The position numbers were made by a program, and so were the translations under genes. The notes under the pieces are model-generated. The model worked only from the letters and a program-made list of their open reading frames with translations, was not told the origin of the DNA and did not search any database. From Candidatus Nanosynbacter sp. TM7-087 (GTDB lineage Bacteria > Patescibacteriota > Saccharimonadia > Saccharimonadales > Saccharimonadaceae), in the NCBI RefSeq assembly GCF_022828365.1, contig NZ_JAJQJU010000001.1:372001-436000 (forward strand): a stretch of DNA of 64,000 nucleotides, written 5' to 3'. Shown piece after piece: positions 51,478 through 59,729 of this stretch (position 1 is its first letter; every line of letters begins with the position of its first letter).

Positions 51478-53991
51478 ATGACTAAAGTTCCACGCTTACT
51501 TGACACATTCACACCAAATCATTACAGCCTAACTCTCGATTTAACACGCGCCGAGGAAAAAGAATTTTCTGGCACAGTTATCATTTCTGGCGAGTCAACT
51601 GGCGAGTCAATTTCGCTACATTCCAAAGGCTTAACAATTCAATCAGCCACAATTGACAATCAGCCCGCCGACGTTTCATTTGGTGAGTTTGACGAATTGA
51701 GATTATTTCAACCTGAACTTAAAAGCGGCAACCACATAGTTTGTATCAATTTTTCCGGAACCATCACCGACGCAATGCACGGCTTGTATCCTTGTTACTT
51801 CACCCACGACGGCGTTAAAAAACAGCTTTTTGCAACTCAATTTGAATCGCATCACGCCCGCGAAGTTTTCCCTTGCGTTGACGAGCCAGCCGCCAAAGCT
51901 GAATATGATTTGACACTGGTCACCCGAACAGGAATAACAGTTTTGGGAAATATGCCCGTAAAAAGCGAAGAAGAAAATGGCGATTCACTCACAACAATGT
52001 TCGAGAAAACTCCACGAATGAGCAGTTATCTTTTGGCTTTTGTAATTGGCGAATTGCACAAAAAAACCGCACACACCAAATCTGGAGTTGAGGTCAACGT
52101 CTGGGCGACTCCTGCTCAGAATGAAAATACATTAGATTTTGCGTTAGATATAGCCGCTCGTTCGATTGATTTTTATGATGAATATTTCGGCGTCAAATAT
52201 CCATTGCCAAAATCCGACCACGTAGCACTTCCTGACTTTTCGTCTGGTGCTATGGAAAACTGGGGTTTAATCACCTACCGAGAAAGTTGTTTACTGGCAG
52301 ACCCTGAGTTGACCCCAGAATCATCCAGGCGCTTCATTGCCACGGTTATCGCGCACGAACTTAGCCATCAATGGTTTGGCAATCTCGTTACCATGAACTG
52401 GTGGAATGATTTATGGCTCAATGAAAGCTTTGCCAATATGATGGAATACGTGGCGATTGATACGTTACACCCCGAATGGCGCATGTGGGAAGATTTTGCC
52501 ACGAATGAGGTAACGGCTGCACTCAGGCGCGACAGCTTGGACGGCGTTCAATCAGTACAAGCCGACGTCAATCATCCAGACGAAATCAGCACTTTGTTCG
52601 ACCCGGCAATTGTTTACGCCAAGGGTGGACGACTGCTAGTTATGATCAGGAAGCTTATTGGCGAAGAGGCATTTCGCGCTGGACTTAAATCATATTTTGA
52701 AAAATTCGCGTATAAAAACACTGTCGGAAATGATTTATGGCAAGAATTGGAATCAGCGAGCGGTCAGCCAATTGTCAACTTAATGAACGCTTGGATTTCC
52801 CAACCTGGCCTTCCTGTCGTATCAGTTTCAAACAGTCACGACGCGGCGATTTTAAGTCAGGAACGATTCTTCATCGGCGAACACCAACCATCCGACGCAT
52901 TATGGCCGATTCCATTATTCGCAAATCAGCCACTTGACGTAAAGGTTCTAAATCAAAAAGAAACCACCGTTTCTGTTGAAAAGCCATTACAATTAAATTG
53001 CGGCTTAAGCGCCCACTTCATCACCAAATATGACGAATCCACTCGCGAATATTTATTGAAAAACATTACAGAATTTCCAACCTTGGATAAGATTTGCATC
53101 TTACAAGATGCTACAATACTCGCCCGCGCTGGATTTGAAAACTCGGCGTCGCTACTTCCATTAGCATTGTCGCTAAAAACCGAAACCAACGAAAAAGTCT
53201 TCGGGATGGCGGCTGGTGCTTTGACGGAACTGCGAAAATTCGTCGATGATAATGACGCTGCCAGAGATTCATTAAAGAAAATTTCTGGAGAATTTGCGCG
53301 CGCCACATTTGAAGAGCTTGGCTGGGATGAAAAAGCTGGCGAATCGGATGACGACCGCGAGCGGCGCACTACGGCTTTGAGTTTTATGATATATAGCGAA
53401 GATAAAGAAGTTTTGAACGAGGCAAAAACGCGTTTTGACAATAATAAATTGGAAGACTTACCGACAGAAATTCGAGCTTTAATTATCAGTACAAACGTGA
53501 GGCATTTCGAGACGCCAGAGATGACTGAAAATCTCTTTACTGCATATAAGAACACGCCGTCAAATGACCTGCAGAATGATATTGCAATTGGACTAACTTC
53601 CACCAAAAACCCTAAAACAGCAGAAAAAATTCTTGCCAACATTAAAGATTCCAATATTATCCGCCCGCAAGACGCTAGCCGTTGGTTTGTATATTTGATT
53701 CGGACCAGAGAAAGCCGCCAGATTGCTTGGAATTGGCTGAAAGAAAACTGGGCATGGGTCGAAGAGAAATTTGGCGAAGATAAAAGTTACGACGATTTCA
53801 TTCGCTATGCCGCCACAGCGCTACTGACAACCAACGAACTTAACGACTTTCGACAATTCTTTGAACCGATAGAAAATATTCCAGCCCTCGCCAGGACAAT
53901 TAAATTAGGAATTACCGAAATATCAGCACGTGTCGAGTTGATTGAGCGAGATAAGGCGGACGTACTCTCTGCTTTGCAAACAGCACTGTGA
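51478..53991 (+). CDS. pepN: M1-family aminopeptidase N
   Basis: 837 residues. Removes N-terminal amino acids from peptides. Substrate-binding GAMENWG (about 255-261) and zinc site HELSHQWFGN (about 293-302) with the downstream NESFA glutamate. N-terminal beta domain and C-terminal helical ERAP-like domain are both present, so the enzyme is full length. No signal peptide. The ATG lies 6 bases after TATAAT, a leaderless arrangement. Confidence 0.93.
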   Translation: MTKVPRLLDTFTPNHYSLTLDLTRAEEKEFSGTVIISGESTGESISLHSKGLTIQSATIDNQPADVSFGEFDELRLFQPELKSGNHIVCINFSGTITDAMHGLYPCYFTHDGVKKQLFATQFESHHAREVFPCVDEPAAKAEYDLTLVTRTGITVLGNMPVKSEEENGDSLTTMFEKTPRMSSYLLAFVIGELHKKTAHTKSGVEVNVWATPAQNENTLDFALDIAARSIDFYDEYFGVKYPLPKSDHVALPDFSSGAMENWGLITYRESCLLADPELTPESSRRFIATVIAHELSHQWFGNLVTMNWWNDLWLNESFANMMEYVAIDTLHPEWRMWEDFATNEVTAALRRDSLDGVQSVQADVNHPDEISTLFDPAIVYAKGGRLLVMIRKLIGEEAFRAGLKSYFEKFAYKNTVGNDLWQELESASGQPIVNLMNAWISQPGLPVVSVSNSHDAAILSQERFFIGEHQPSDALWPIPLFANQPLDVKVLNQKETTVSVEKPLQLNCGLSAHFITKYDESTREYLLKNITEFPTLDKICILQDATILARAGFENSASLLPLALSLKTETNEKVFGMAAGALTELRKFVDDNDAARDSLKKISGEFARATFEELGWDEKAGESDDDRERRTTALSFMIYSEDKEVLNEAKTRFDNNKLEDLPTEIRALIISTNVRHFETPEMTENLFTAYKNTPSNDLQNDIAIGLTSTKNPKTAEKILANIKDSNIIRPQDASRWFVYLIRTRESRQIAWNWLKENWAWVEEKFGEDKSYDDFIRYAATALLTTNELNDFRQFFEPIENIPALARTIKLGITEISARVELIERDKADVLSALQTAL

Positions 53992-54021
53992 TATATTATG
54001 CCACATTTTTGACAAAATCCG

Positions 54022-54050
54022 TTGACATTTTATCCTATTGGTGATATAAA
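54022..54050 (+). promoter_or_regulatory. Consensus promoter of hammerhead-associated orphan
   Basis: A perfect TTGACA (54022) and TATAAA (54045) at 17 bases; start expected near 54057. It is unlike the leaderless promoters nearby in having a 195-base leader. Confidence 0.8.
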
Positions 54051-54056
54051 TAGAAG

Positions 54057-54251
54057 TGGCTTTTGTTGACAAGCCGAGTAAATCCTTGTCCGAAAGCGTA
54101 CTTTGACAAGTGAAGAGAATCTATAAGACGAAGGTGAGATTTTGCGGTATTCTAATAAGTACCTCAAAGCCTCATCTTCGATCTATGCCATCCGGGCGTT
54201 GATCAGTGCTTCCAGCACGGGCGTTCGCCCAGATGAGGAGAGAGTACTACA
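54057..54251 (+). ncRNA. Structured leader RNA of the 128-aa orphan
   Basis: Contains CTTGTC-CGAAAG with CTTT-GACAAG (54085-54110), CGAAGGTGAG with CTCATCTTCG (54129 and 54171), GTGC/GCAC (54207-54219) and GGGC/GCCC (54219-54230) stems. The segment 54104-54122 can instead pair with 54684-54701 beyond the ORF. No known riboswitch was recognised. Confidence 0.55.
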
Positions 54252-54638
54252 ATGCCGTTCATTACCGATGAAGTCAAGGCAAAGAGGGCTGCCGACATCA
54301 ATGATAGGAAGAAAACACTGAAGACGCTCAGGAGAAATGAAATCTCCCGTTTCCTCAAAGAGGGAATCCCCACACTGTGCGAGGAAGCCAGGAAAGCCGC
54401 AGTCGACGCATATTTGATGACGGGTAAGCTTCCGGACGAGATCTGTATCTATGATCATGATCGTCGAATCACCTCAGCAGTTGCGGGCAATCCTACGTGT
54501 CGCAAGGCGCTCCTTAAGAGGCTCCAGAGCCTCGAAGAGAAGATCCGTGACGTTGAATTCAGATACGTAGAATCCAACCCATGGGTAACTACTCCCGATC
54601 CTTGCGTTGTCGTCTACTTCTCCAACAACCAGGAGTAG
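54252..54638 (+). CDS. Orphan protein on ribozyme-bearing transcript (128 aa)
   Basis: Not recognised. Highly charged N-terminal helix (KAKRAADINDRKKTLKTLRRNE), then EEARKAAVDAYLMTGKLPDEICIYD, another helical stretch (KALLKRLQSLEEKIRDVEFRYVE) and a beta-like end (DPCVVVYFSNN). No membrane segment. Codons are markedly richer in G and C (CTC, GCC, AAG, AGG) than in neighbouring host genes, suggesting foreign origin or selection for RNA structure. GAGGAG ribosome site 11 bases upstream. Confidence 0.6.
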   Translation: MPFITDEVKAKRAADINDRKKTLKTLRRNEISRFLKEGIPTLCEEARKAAVDAYLMTGKLPDEICIYDHDRRITSAVAGNPTCRKALLKRLQSLEEKIRDVEFRYVESNPWVTTPDPCVVVYFSNNQE

Positions 54639-54701
54639 CAGGCAATAACCTCGCAAACATGGCGAGTCTGTAGACTCTCCGTCAGATTCTCTCACTTGTC
54701 A

Positions 54702-54758
54702 TGTTTGCTCCATAGATGTGTGTCTATGCTGATGAGTCGGAAACGACGAAAGCGAACA
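54702..54758 (+). ncRNA. Type III hammerhead ribozyme
   Basis: All parts of a hammerhead are present in order: stem III 5' strand TGTTTGC (54702-54708), cleavage triplet ending TC (cut predicted after C54710), stem I CATAGA/TCTATG with a 6-base loop (54711-54728), the invariant CTGATGA (54729-54735), stem II GTCG-GAAA-CGAC (54736-54747), invariant GAAA (54748-54751) and stem III 3' strand GCGAACA (54752-54758). A15.1-U16.1 pairing is preserved. Open stem III makes it type III. It lies 63 bases after the orphan ORF and ends 2 bases before the convergent rnhB stop. Self-cleavage would set the 3' end of the orphan transcript. Confidence 0.9.
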
Positions 54759-54760
54759 AT

Positions 54761-55750
54761 TTATTCCAACACCACACACTCTTCAACTACAGGCGGATTT
54801 CCATCAACAGAAATTGCCAGCATTTGCATATCACAGCCTTCATATTGCGCATTTTTGGCAATGAATATTTCAGCAGCAAAACGCATTTGTTGCTGTTTTT
54901 TATTTGTAATTGCCGCCAATCCATCGCCGAAATTGTCATTTTTCCGATATTTGACCTCTGTAAAATATAAAACATCGTCTTTTTTACTAACAATATCAAT
55001 TTCACAATACCGCGTCCGCCAATTCCGCTCTATAATCTCATGACCATCAGCCACCAACCAATCCGCCGCCGCTTGCTCACCTTTATCACCAATTTGACGC
55101 GTTGTGTCTTTTTGCTGGTTTTTAGATTTTCTATCGTCAGACGTATTCTGAGAATTCGCCCCAGTATTAGCATATTTAGCCAACGGCGCAAAACTTAGTC
55201 GATGTAGCGGAGTTACACCCAGATTATCAATAGCCGCTCGGTGCTTCGCTACGCCATAGCCAACGTGCGAAGAAAAATCATATCCTGGATAAATACTATC
55301 CTGCTTCGCCATGAATTTATCGCGAGCCACCTTAGCAATAATCGACGCCGCCGAAACGCTCGGAATCAGACCGTCGGCTTTCGCTATAATTGTTACATAC
55401 TTTTCTAGCGGTGTACCCGCCAAAAAATTGACCGTCCCATCGATAATAATCTCATCAAACGTCGAGCCACTTTTCTGACATTTCGCTTGGATTTCTTTAA
55501 CTGCACGCCGCGTCGCCAATTTAAGCGCCTCGCTCATTCCTATTTCATCCAGCTCCTCAGCAGAAACCCAGCCCAACGCCCAAGCCGACGCTTGCTCGCG
55601 AATTTCCTCATCGAGCAACTCACGGCGTTTTTTAGTCAATTTTTTACTATCATCAAGCCCTTCAATTTCAGCGCCGCCCAAAACCACCGCGCCAATCACT
55701 AACGGCCCAGCCCACGCGCCGCGCCCGACTTCATCAATTCCCAGAATCAC
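54761..55750 (-). CDS. rnhB: RNase HII fused to YraN-like nuclease
   Basis: 329 residues in one frame. Residues 1-190 are RNase HII (GIDEVGRGAWAGPLVIGAVVL, DSKKL, and IIDGTVNFL), which removes RNA from DNA. A hydrophilic linker (about 192-218, NTGANSQNTSDDRKSKNQQK) leads to a YraN/UPF0102 domain: GDKGEQAAADWLVADGHEIIERNWR, EIDIVSKKDDVLYFTEVKYR with the PD-(D/E)xK-type residues. The two genes are neighbours in many bacteria; fusion is unusual. Overlaps the next gene by 17 bases. Confidence 0.88.
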   Translation of the reverse strand: MILGIDEVGRGAWAGPLVIGAVVLGGAEIEGLDDSKKLTKKRRELLDEEIREQASAWALGWVSAEELDEIGMSEALKLATRRAVKEIQAKCQKSGSTFDEIIIDGTVNFLAGTPLEKYVTIIAKADGLIPSVSAASIIAKVARDKFMAKQDSIYPGYDFSSHVGYGVAKHRAAIDNLGVTPLHRLSFAPLAKYANTGANSQNTSDDRKSKNQQKDTTRQIGDKGEQAAADWLVADGHEIIERNWRTRYCEIDIVSKKDDVLYFTEVKYRKNDNFGDGLAAITNKKQQQMRFAAEIFIAKNAQYEGCDMQMLAISVDGNPPVVEECVVLE

Positions 55751-56231
55751 CCGACAATCTTCCCTTTTTCGTCATAAAATCAGCAATAATCCAGCCAATC
55801 CAAACTGTTGCCGCGCCTAATGTATTCGCCAAAATATCCCAATTCGTGTCGTCCAATTTTATGCTCGCCAAGCCCACCTTGACCATAAATAATTCTGCCA
55901 ATTCATTAATGCAGCCCAACGCCGAAACTAAAGCAAAAATCGAAAATGCCATAATCAGCCAATGCGCCCGCCATTTCATCGACGAAACCAAATACGCCCA
56001 GAACAGCCCCGCAAATAGTCCACCGCCCACAAAGTGCGTCGTAAAACTAGTGTTCTGCCCGTCAATTAATGGCGATGGCAAATACCAAGATATGAAAAAC
56101 GACAAACACGCTACGTAAAGTAGCCAACGATATTTTCGCTCACTATCAAAGCCGTTTTTCTTCAAAACATAAGGAGCCGCCACAGCCAAAGTCGTCGGAA
56201 CAAGGACGGATATATAGTGGAATATTGCCAT
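55734..56231 (-). CDS. VanZ/DUF2238-like membrane protein
   Basis: 165 residues with five membrane segments. The motifs HFVGGGLFAGLFWAYL, NELAELFMV and DTNWDILANTLGA are of the VanZ or DUF2238 kind. Role unknown, possibly envelope-related. Co-transcribed with rnhB-yraN. Confidence 0.65.
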   Translation of the reverse strand: MAIFHYISVLVPTTLAVAAPYVLKKNGFDSERKYRWLLYVACLSFFISWYLPSPLIDGQNTSFTTHFVGGGLFAGLFWAYLVSSMKWRAHWLIMAFSIFALVSALGCINELAELFMVKVGLASIKLDDTNWDILANTLGAATVWIGWIIADFMTKKGRLSGDSGN

Positions 56232-56248
56232 ATTGAGATTATAACATG

Positions 56249-56279
56249 AGAAAACCGCCTCAGATTAAGAGACGGTTTT
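56249..56279 (-). terminator. Terminator after rplS
   Basis: AAAACCGCCTC and GAGACGGTTTT pair with one mismatch around a short loop, giving a T run on the minus strand after rplS. Confidence 0.7.
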
Positions 56280-56299
56280 AATGATTAACCAATTGACAA

Positions 56300-56821
56300 T
56301 TACGCGTCTTTATGGCGAGCTGCAACTTCAGCAGCCTTGGCGTCAAGTTCAGCCTGAGCAGCATCTTTTTCAGCTTGCTTTGCAGCAGCAGCCTGAGCAG
56401 CTTCTTCCTTCAAGCGTTCAGCTTCCGCCTCTGCCTTAACGTCATGAATGTCATTAACAGCAGCGCGATCGAAATTCTTAGCCGTCAAGCGAGCTGACTT
56501 ACCGCTACGCTGGCGAAGGAAGCTTAAGAACTTGCGGCGAACCTTAGCGCGACGAACAATCTCAATCTTCTCAATCAGTGGACTGTGCATCAAAAATGAC
56601 TTTTCAACGCCAACGCCTGAAGCAATCTTTCGAACCGTAATGCGTGATGTGTGCGACTTTTTATTATCGGTGCGGATAACAACACCCTCGAACATCTGAA
56701 TACGCTCTTTGTTGCCTTCCTTAATTTTCTGGTAAACGCGAACTGTGTCACCACTGCGAGCATCGACAACTGCTTGCTTTTTTTGTGCTTGGTTGATTTT
56801 GTTGATTAACTCAAAACTCAT
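56300..56821 (-). CDS. rplS: Ribosomal protein L19, long C-terminal tail
   Basis: 173 residues. Standard L19 core (DTVRVYQKIKEGNKERIQMFEGVVIR, ASGVGVEKSFLMHSPLIEKIEI, RRKFLSFLRQRSGKSARL) at the 30S/50S interface, plus about 55 extra residues rich in A, E and K (AEAEAERLKEEAAQAAAAKQ), a common extension in this group. AGGAAA ribosome site. Confidence 0.93.
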   Translation of the reverse strand: MSFELINKINQAQKKQAVVDARSGDTVRVYQKIKEGNKERIQMFEGVVIRTDNKKSHTSRITVRKIASGVGVEKSFLMHSPLIEKIEIVRRAKVRRKFLSFLRQRSGKSARLTAKNFDRAAVNDIHDVKAEAEAERLKEEAAQAAAAKQAEKDAAQAELDAKAAEVAARHKDA

Positions 56822-56960
56822 AATATTTCCTATCTTCCGAACTCGCTCCGACTGGCCACGCAGTTGTACCTCTGCGGCTCCATATCAAACAAGGCTCGAA
56901 TATTTAACTCTCGTACAACTACATAAGATAATAACACAAATCTAAAGAAATATCAATTAA
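56822..56960 (-). other. rplS upstream leader
   Basis: About 130 bases on the minus strand before rplS contain a hairpin-prone segment (GCCGCAG...CTGCGTGGC, + coordinates 56859-56882) and A/T-rich promoter-like sequence. Autogenous leaders are known for L19 in Firmicutes; whether this is one is not clear. Confidence 0.3.
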
Positions 56961-56984
56961 ATAAAATTGGAGTATAATATAGTT

Positions 56985-58118
56985 ATGGATTACAATAAAT
57001 TAGCACTCGAACTACACGAAAAATACAAAGGTAAAATTACGACTAGCCTCAGAGATAAAGAGGAGCTTAATCGCGACAAGCTTAGCGCTTATTACAGCCC
57101 TGGCGTCGGCGCAGTTAGCCAAGCAATTGCCGAAAATCCAGCCGATTTACCAAAGTACACTTGGACAAACAATCTAGTTGCTGTAATCTCAGACGGCTCA
57201 GCAATTTTGGGCTTAGGTAATTTGGGACCAAAAGCCGCCATGCCAGTCATGGAAGGAAAGGCTTTGCTATTTAAGCATTTTGCCGATGTCGACGCAGTGC
57301 CAATTGTGCTAGACGTTCACGAGCCAGAAGAAATTATTGCCACAGTTAAAGCCATCGCGCCAAGTTTCGGAGCCATCAACCTCGAAGACATTGCCGCACC
57401 AAAATGTTTTGAGATTGAAGAACGATTGAAGGCAGAATTAGATATTCCAGTCTTCCACGATGACCAACACGGCACGGCTGTCGTTGTATTAGCAGGCTTA
57501 ATTAACGCCGCTAAGCTGACAGGACGAAACCTGGCAGATTGCAAATTCGTGGTCATCGGCGCAGGCGCAGCTGGCACGGCAATCATCAAATTATTAAATC
57601 TTTACGGAGCAAAAAACATCGTAGCGGTGGATAGCCGAGGAATTGTCGGAAAATCACGCACAGATTTGAACGCTGAAAAAACCGCACTATTGGAATATGT
57701 CGACGCATCGCAATCTGGCTCAATTGAAGACGCCATCACCGACGCAGACGTATTCATCGGCGTATCGCGCGCAGGACTTCTCACTCCAGAATTAGTCCAA
57801 AAAATGGCGAAAGATCCAATCGTATTCGCGCTAGCAAATCCTGTTCCAGAGATTATGCCAGATGTCGCCAAACAAGCTGGCGTCGCAATCATCGGTACAG
57901 GTCGTAGCGACTTTCCAAATCAGGTCAACAACTCTCTGGCCTTCCCTGGAATTTTCCGCGGCGCATTAGATCACGGAGTTAAGAAAATCACCGATCAGCA
58001 CAAATTGGCGGCTGCTGAAGCACTAGCTAACCTGGTCGAAAATCCAACCGTTGATAAAGTCGTCCCAACTGCATTTGATAAGGGTGTCGTTGAAGCTATT
58101 GCAAATGTTATTAGATAA
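56985..58118 (+). CDS. NAD(P)-dependent malic enzyme
   Basis: 377 residues. Oxidative decarboxylation of malate to pyruvate. Motifs: YYSPGVGAVSQAIAENP, lysine in KALLFKHFADVDAVPI, metal-binding DIAAPKCFEIE and FHDDQHGTA, Rossmann GAGAAGTAIIKLL. Short bacterial form without the phosphotransacetylase domain. The start is ATG 56985, 6 bases after TATAAT; the upstream in-frame TTG lies inside the promoter and cannot be used. Malic enzyme is a known feature of Saccharibacteria metabolism. Confidence 0.92.
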   Translation: MDYNKLALELHEKYKGKITTSLRDKEELNRDKLSAYYSPGVGAVSQAIAENPADLPKYTWTNNLVAVISDGSAILGLGNLGPKAAMPVMEGKALLFKHFADVDAVPIVLDVHEPEEIIATVKAIAPSFGAINLEDIAAPKCFEIEERLKAELDIPVFHDDQHGTAVVVLAGLINAAKLTGRNLADCKFVVIGAGAAGTAIIKLLNLYGAKNIVAVDSRGIVGKSRTDLNAEKTALLEYVDASQSGSIEDAITDADVFIGVSRAGLLTPELVQKMAKDPIVFALANPVPEIMPDVAKQAGVAIIGTGRSDFPNQVNNSLAFPGIFRGALDHGVKKITDQHKLAAAEALANLVENPTVDKVVPTAFDKGVVEAIANVIR

Positions 58119-58120
58119 GC

Positions 58121-59692
58121 CTAAGCACCAGCACCGTACTTAGCAGCATCACGAGAATCTCCATCTATAAACAAAGCCACTAACGACTCCTGGTTCTGTT
58201 TGTCGCAAGCCCCCAAAAATAGCACCATTTCAGTCACTCCAGCTTCCTGAAGAGATTTTTTAGTCTCACTTTCATCGGGCATATCTTCAATGTTGACTTT
58301 TGACACATAAACCCTCTTGGCGTTATGCGTTTGTTCTTTCCAGGCGTAAATTATAAACGGATAAAGCTCTTTTAATCTGTTATTCAAACCAATTGGCAAA
58401 CCGACAGACTTATCTTCTGAAGTTGCTACACATTTAGCAGCCATAGTTAATTTATCCTTAATAATAGGCAGAATGTCCCGCTTCTTCTCGTCGTTTTCGT
58501 ATCCAGTCATTTTATGCTCGACCTTTTTGGCCTCTTCAGTGCGCGCGTCAACTACTGCGACCACAGTACCGTCACCACCACGCTCAACATGCAGTACATC
58601 CACAATAGAATCTTCTTTGAGCCACGGAAACATCTCGCTATCAAGTATCACAGCATCTCCCGCCTTCAATCCAATTTCTACCAACTGAGAGCTGCTTTTT
58701 TCGATTGTCAGCTTCGGTTTGCTTGACCTTTTTCTCTTAGCGACTTTTTTCAAAGACCCACTCGCAATTTCACCCGCCGCTTCGTAAGTTGTGAATTTTT
58801 CAGAAAGAACCTTTAGCTCGCTTTCTAGAATTGACTTCATTTTTTCTTCCACCACAGACTTGGCAAGAGTTTGTGCATTCGGACAATTTTCCTCAAATAC
58901 AATTTCCGTATATTCACGAGCCAACAATTCCTCGTCCAGATCTCTCATCTCGTCTGTGCAGTCGAGTATGGTTTTGGCCCACTCCAAGTCTCTTTCATAA
59001 TTAAAGAAGGCTTCAATGCGCTCCATACGCGCACCACTTTCATTCCCAGACATCGCCTCAAGCTCATCAGCTTTAAGCATTGAAAAATTTGTCAATAGCT
59101 CAACCAAGTGATGTGTCTTTTCGCGAACTGGATCGTATTCAGGTCGACTTACTCCAAATTCTATAGGCGGAAAAGTGCTGTCTTTTCTATAAATCCTATC
59201 AATCACGGACCTCTTAGTTTCTAGTGTGAGTTGCATATATTCAGAGTCGGCAACATCTGGGCTGAGATTATTATTCCTCTGAAATTTCTTTACTTTAGGA
59301 ATTTTACACCCCTTAAGATTGCAGTATTTCGGAACATTAACTTCCGCTATATTATCAGGAAAAATCTTATCTAACGATGATATAAAAGCATCTAGTGAGG
59401 CTTTATACTCCTTATTAAATTCTTCTTTCAATCGAGAACTCACTTCGTCAAAATCATAGCGGATATCCAAATATTCAGGAGACTGTCCGTATATATCCTT
59501 AGCCTGCTTAAGACTATCAATTACAGGCTTATATTTCTCAACCAAGTCCTTAAATATAGATGAATCTTTGGTCACATCTTCATATATATATTCAAGAAAT
59601 TTGATGGCAGTACCAAAAATTTCACAGACAGAGTCTTTCTCAGACTCTGAAGATTCATTATCGCAATGAGGATGTTCCAACATTTCGCTCAT
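58121..59692 (-). CDS. Large orphan protein (523 aa)
   Basis: Not recognised. N-terminal 370 residues are mainly helical with many charged residues (KYKPVIDSLKQAKDIYG, HHLVELLTNFSMLKADELEAM); CNLKGC gives one cysteine pair. A basic linker (KKVAKRKRSSKPK, about 310-325) precedes a beta-rich C-terminal part (GLKAGDAVILDSEMFPWLKEDSIVDVL, GDGTVVAVVDARTEE) that looks like a small regulatory or protein-binding domain. No membrane or signal segment. It converges on the malic enzyme gene. Confidence 0.6.
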   Translation of the reverse strand: MSEMLEHPHCDNESSESEKDSVCEIFGTAIKFLEYIYEDVTKDSSIFKDLVEKYKPVIDSLKQAKDIYGQSPEYLDIRYDFDEVSSRLKEEFNKEYKASLDAFISSLDKIFPDNIAEVNVPKYCNLKGCKIPKVKKFQRNNNLSPDVADSEYMQLTLETKRSVIDRIYRKDSTFPPIEFGVSRPEYDPVREKTHHLVELLTNFSMLKADELEAMSGNESGARMERIEAFFNYERDLEWAKTILDCTDEMRDLDEELLAREYTEIVFEENCPNAQTLAKSVVEEKMKSILESELKVLSEKFTTYEAAGEIASGSLKKVAKRKRSSKPKLTIEKSSSQLVEIGLKAGDAVILDSEMFPWLKEDSIVDVLHVERGGDGTVVAVVDARTEEAKKVEHKMTGYENDEKKRDILPIIKDKLTMAAKCVATSEDKSVGLPIGLNNRLKELYPFIIYAWKEQTHNAKRVYVSKVNIEDMPDESETKKSLQEAGVTEMVLFLGACDKQNQESLVALFIDGDSRDAAKYGAGA

Positions 59693-59729
59693 AAACTAAT
59701 ATTTTATCAGTTTATGGCTATAAAGTCAA

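Noticed and set aside
52953-53654. 233-codon minus-strand ORF inside pepN
   Set aside because: It is antisense to a full-length aminopeptidase, serine/phenylalanine-rich, with no start signal.
54057-54251. A second ribozyme (hammerhead, HDV or twister) in the orphan leader
   Set aside because: I looked for the conserved cores and did not find a matching set, so a unit-length circular RNA released by two ribozymes is not supported.
56967-56984. TTG start for the malic enzyme
   Set aside because: The codons would lie within the TATAAT promoter box; the ATG 18 bases later fits the leaderless pattern.
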